DNA of 64,000 nt, from assembly GCA_011109175.1 (NCBI GenBank), contig RDEW01000051.1, positions 118,685 to 182,684 of the forward strand. The letters run 5' to 3'. A program made the position numbers and the translations under genes. The notes below the pieces were generated by a model. The model was not told the origin of the DNA. It saw nothing but the letters and a program-made list of their open reading frames with translations, and made no database searches. The DNA comes from Dicyema japonicum. Taxonomy: Eukaryota; Dicyemida; Rhombozoa; Dicyemidae. Of this stretch, positions 63,457 to 64,000 are shown one piece after another. Each line of letters opens with the position of its first letter. The stretch's first letter is position 1.

Positions 63457-64000
63457 TTACATAACTCTTAAAAAATCTACCGTGTAAAAGCTCTCGTCGA
63501 ATGGTCCCCCCTTTTTCACGAGAGCCATAATAGCTCCGCATAGACAGGATACATTGGATGGCAAACGAGATTCGCTCAAATAACTAGCAGCGCCCACGGG
63601 GATCTCCTGTTCGTGTAGAACTCCGATTCCATAGACGACTCGAGAATTCAAGCGTCGCAGGCTAAGGGAAGCAGAACTTATGCTAACTAATCGTTGAGGG
63701 AGACAAGGATGATCCAGCAAATTGTGATGTTTTTGCAAGAGTCCCCATCCCACAATTCTATTAAATTCCTCCAAGGAATAGTTTTTGAATAATTTCTTCA
63801 GTCTTTTCTGGTATCACCTCCATCAATTAGATGAGGGCTTCCATGCCTTCCGAGATAAAGTCCGCATAAGGCACAGCGTCTATCCACCCCTAAAGCCTCA
63901 TTTCTTAGAGTCCCGATTCCAAATGTGCTATAAATAATATGGGAGATAGAGGATCTTATCGTTGTCATGAATGGTTTTGAAAATACTCTTCCACAGAGAT
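63457..64000 (-). pseudogene. Mobile-element coding fragment with C-x-C-G zinc knuckle (minus)
   Basis: Minus strand: SLRRLNSRVVYGIGVLHEQE, IPVGAASYLSESRLPSNVSC and LCGAIMALVKKGG. In related invertebrate mobile-element proteins this segment (AASFL..RL, CPCG) lies just before the HALND and RPDG domain found elsewhere here. Farther right, LRNEALGVDRRCALCGLYLG repeats a C-x2-C-G motif. Frame changes and loss of the downstream domain show decay. The element runs off the window. Confidence 0.55.

Noticed and set aside
1-64000. Prokaryotic operons, CRISPR arrays, Shine-Dalgarno sites
   Set aside because: Spliceosomal introns, eukaryotic proteins and pol III SINEs show nuclear DNA; no regularly spaced repeats were found.

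Overview
The window looks like nuclear DNA of a small, intron-rich metazoan. Host genes encode proteins of the mitochondrion (MIC60 end, TACO1), Golgi/ER (two SYS1 copies, IER3IP1, a family-31 glycosyltransferase), chromatin (SMARCD/BAF60), ribosome quality control (listerin), signalling (Rac/Cdc42, a penta-EF-hand protein) and motile cilia (DRC8/EFCAB2). Nearly every intron I can place is 20-31 nt, GT-AG, often with a CTAAT/CTAAC-like branch site. Extremely short introns plus an animal gene set and animal-type transposons (APE-type LINEs, hAT, pogo, tRNA-derived SINE) fit a dicyemid mesozoan (Dicyema-like) best. This is inference; an orthonectid or another reduced lophotrochozoan remains possible.

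Layout. 0-6.5 kb: MIC60 end (+), penta-EF-hand gene (-), LINE, SINE, helicase and mobile-domain debris, then TACO1 (+). 6.6-12 kb: SINE copies and a decayed APE-type LINE (-). 13-16.5 kb: two SYS1 paralogues (-) separated by repeats. 17-20 kb: a nearly full-length LINE (-) with a 2A-like motif. 20.1-26.1 kb: DRC8 (-), a 28S rRNA fragment, a hAT relic and tRNA-derived SINEs. 27.2-27.8 kb: a tyrosine/asparagine-rich gene of unknown function. 28-39.5 kb: LINE copies, a hAT relic and a small RING-finger gene. 39.6-42.7 kb: IER3IP1 (+), two unidentified small genes, Rac/Cdc42 (-). 43.7-49.4 kb: a nested hAT/pogo/LINE block. 49.9-55.1 kb: listerin (-), the longest gene. 57.8-59.2 kb: SMARCD (+). 59.5-60.4 kb: a short hAT element with a perfect 8-bp target duplication. 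62.4-63.3 kb: glycosyltransferase (+). The right edge holds another mobile-element coding fragment.

The host genes are unrelated housekeeping genes and do not form an operon or one system. The repeats do form a connected set: LINEs with a shared 3' hairpin, a SINE family (here SINE1) ending in the same hairpin, and a tRNA-headed SINE family (SINE2) with a TTA-repeat tail whose 3' segment matches the coding region of another mobile element. Several conserved genes (listerin, SMARCD, glycosyltransferase, both SYS1) need a base or two added to keep frame, usually in a short homopolymer, which points to residual indels in the assembly.
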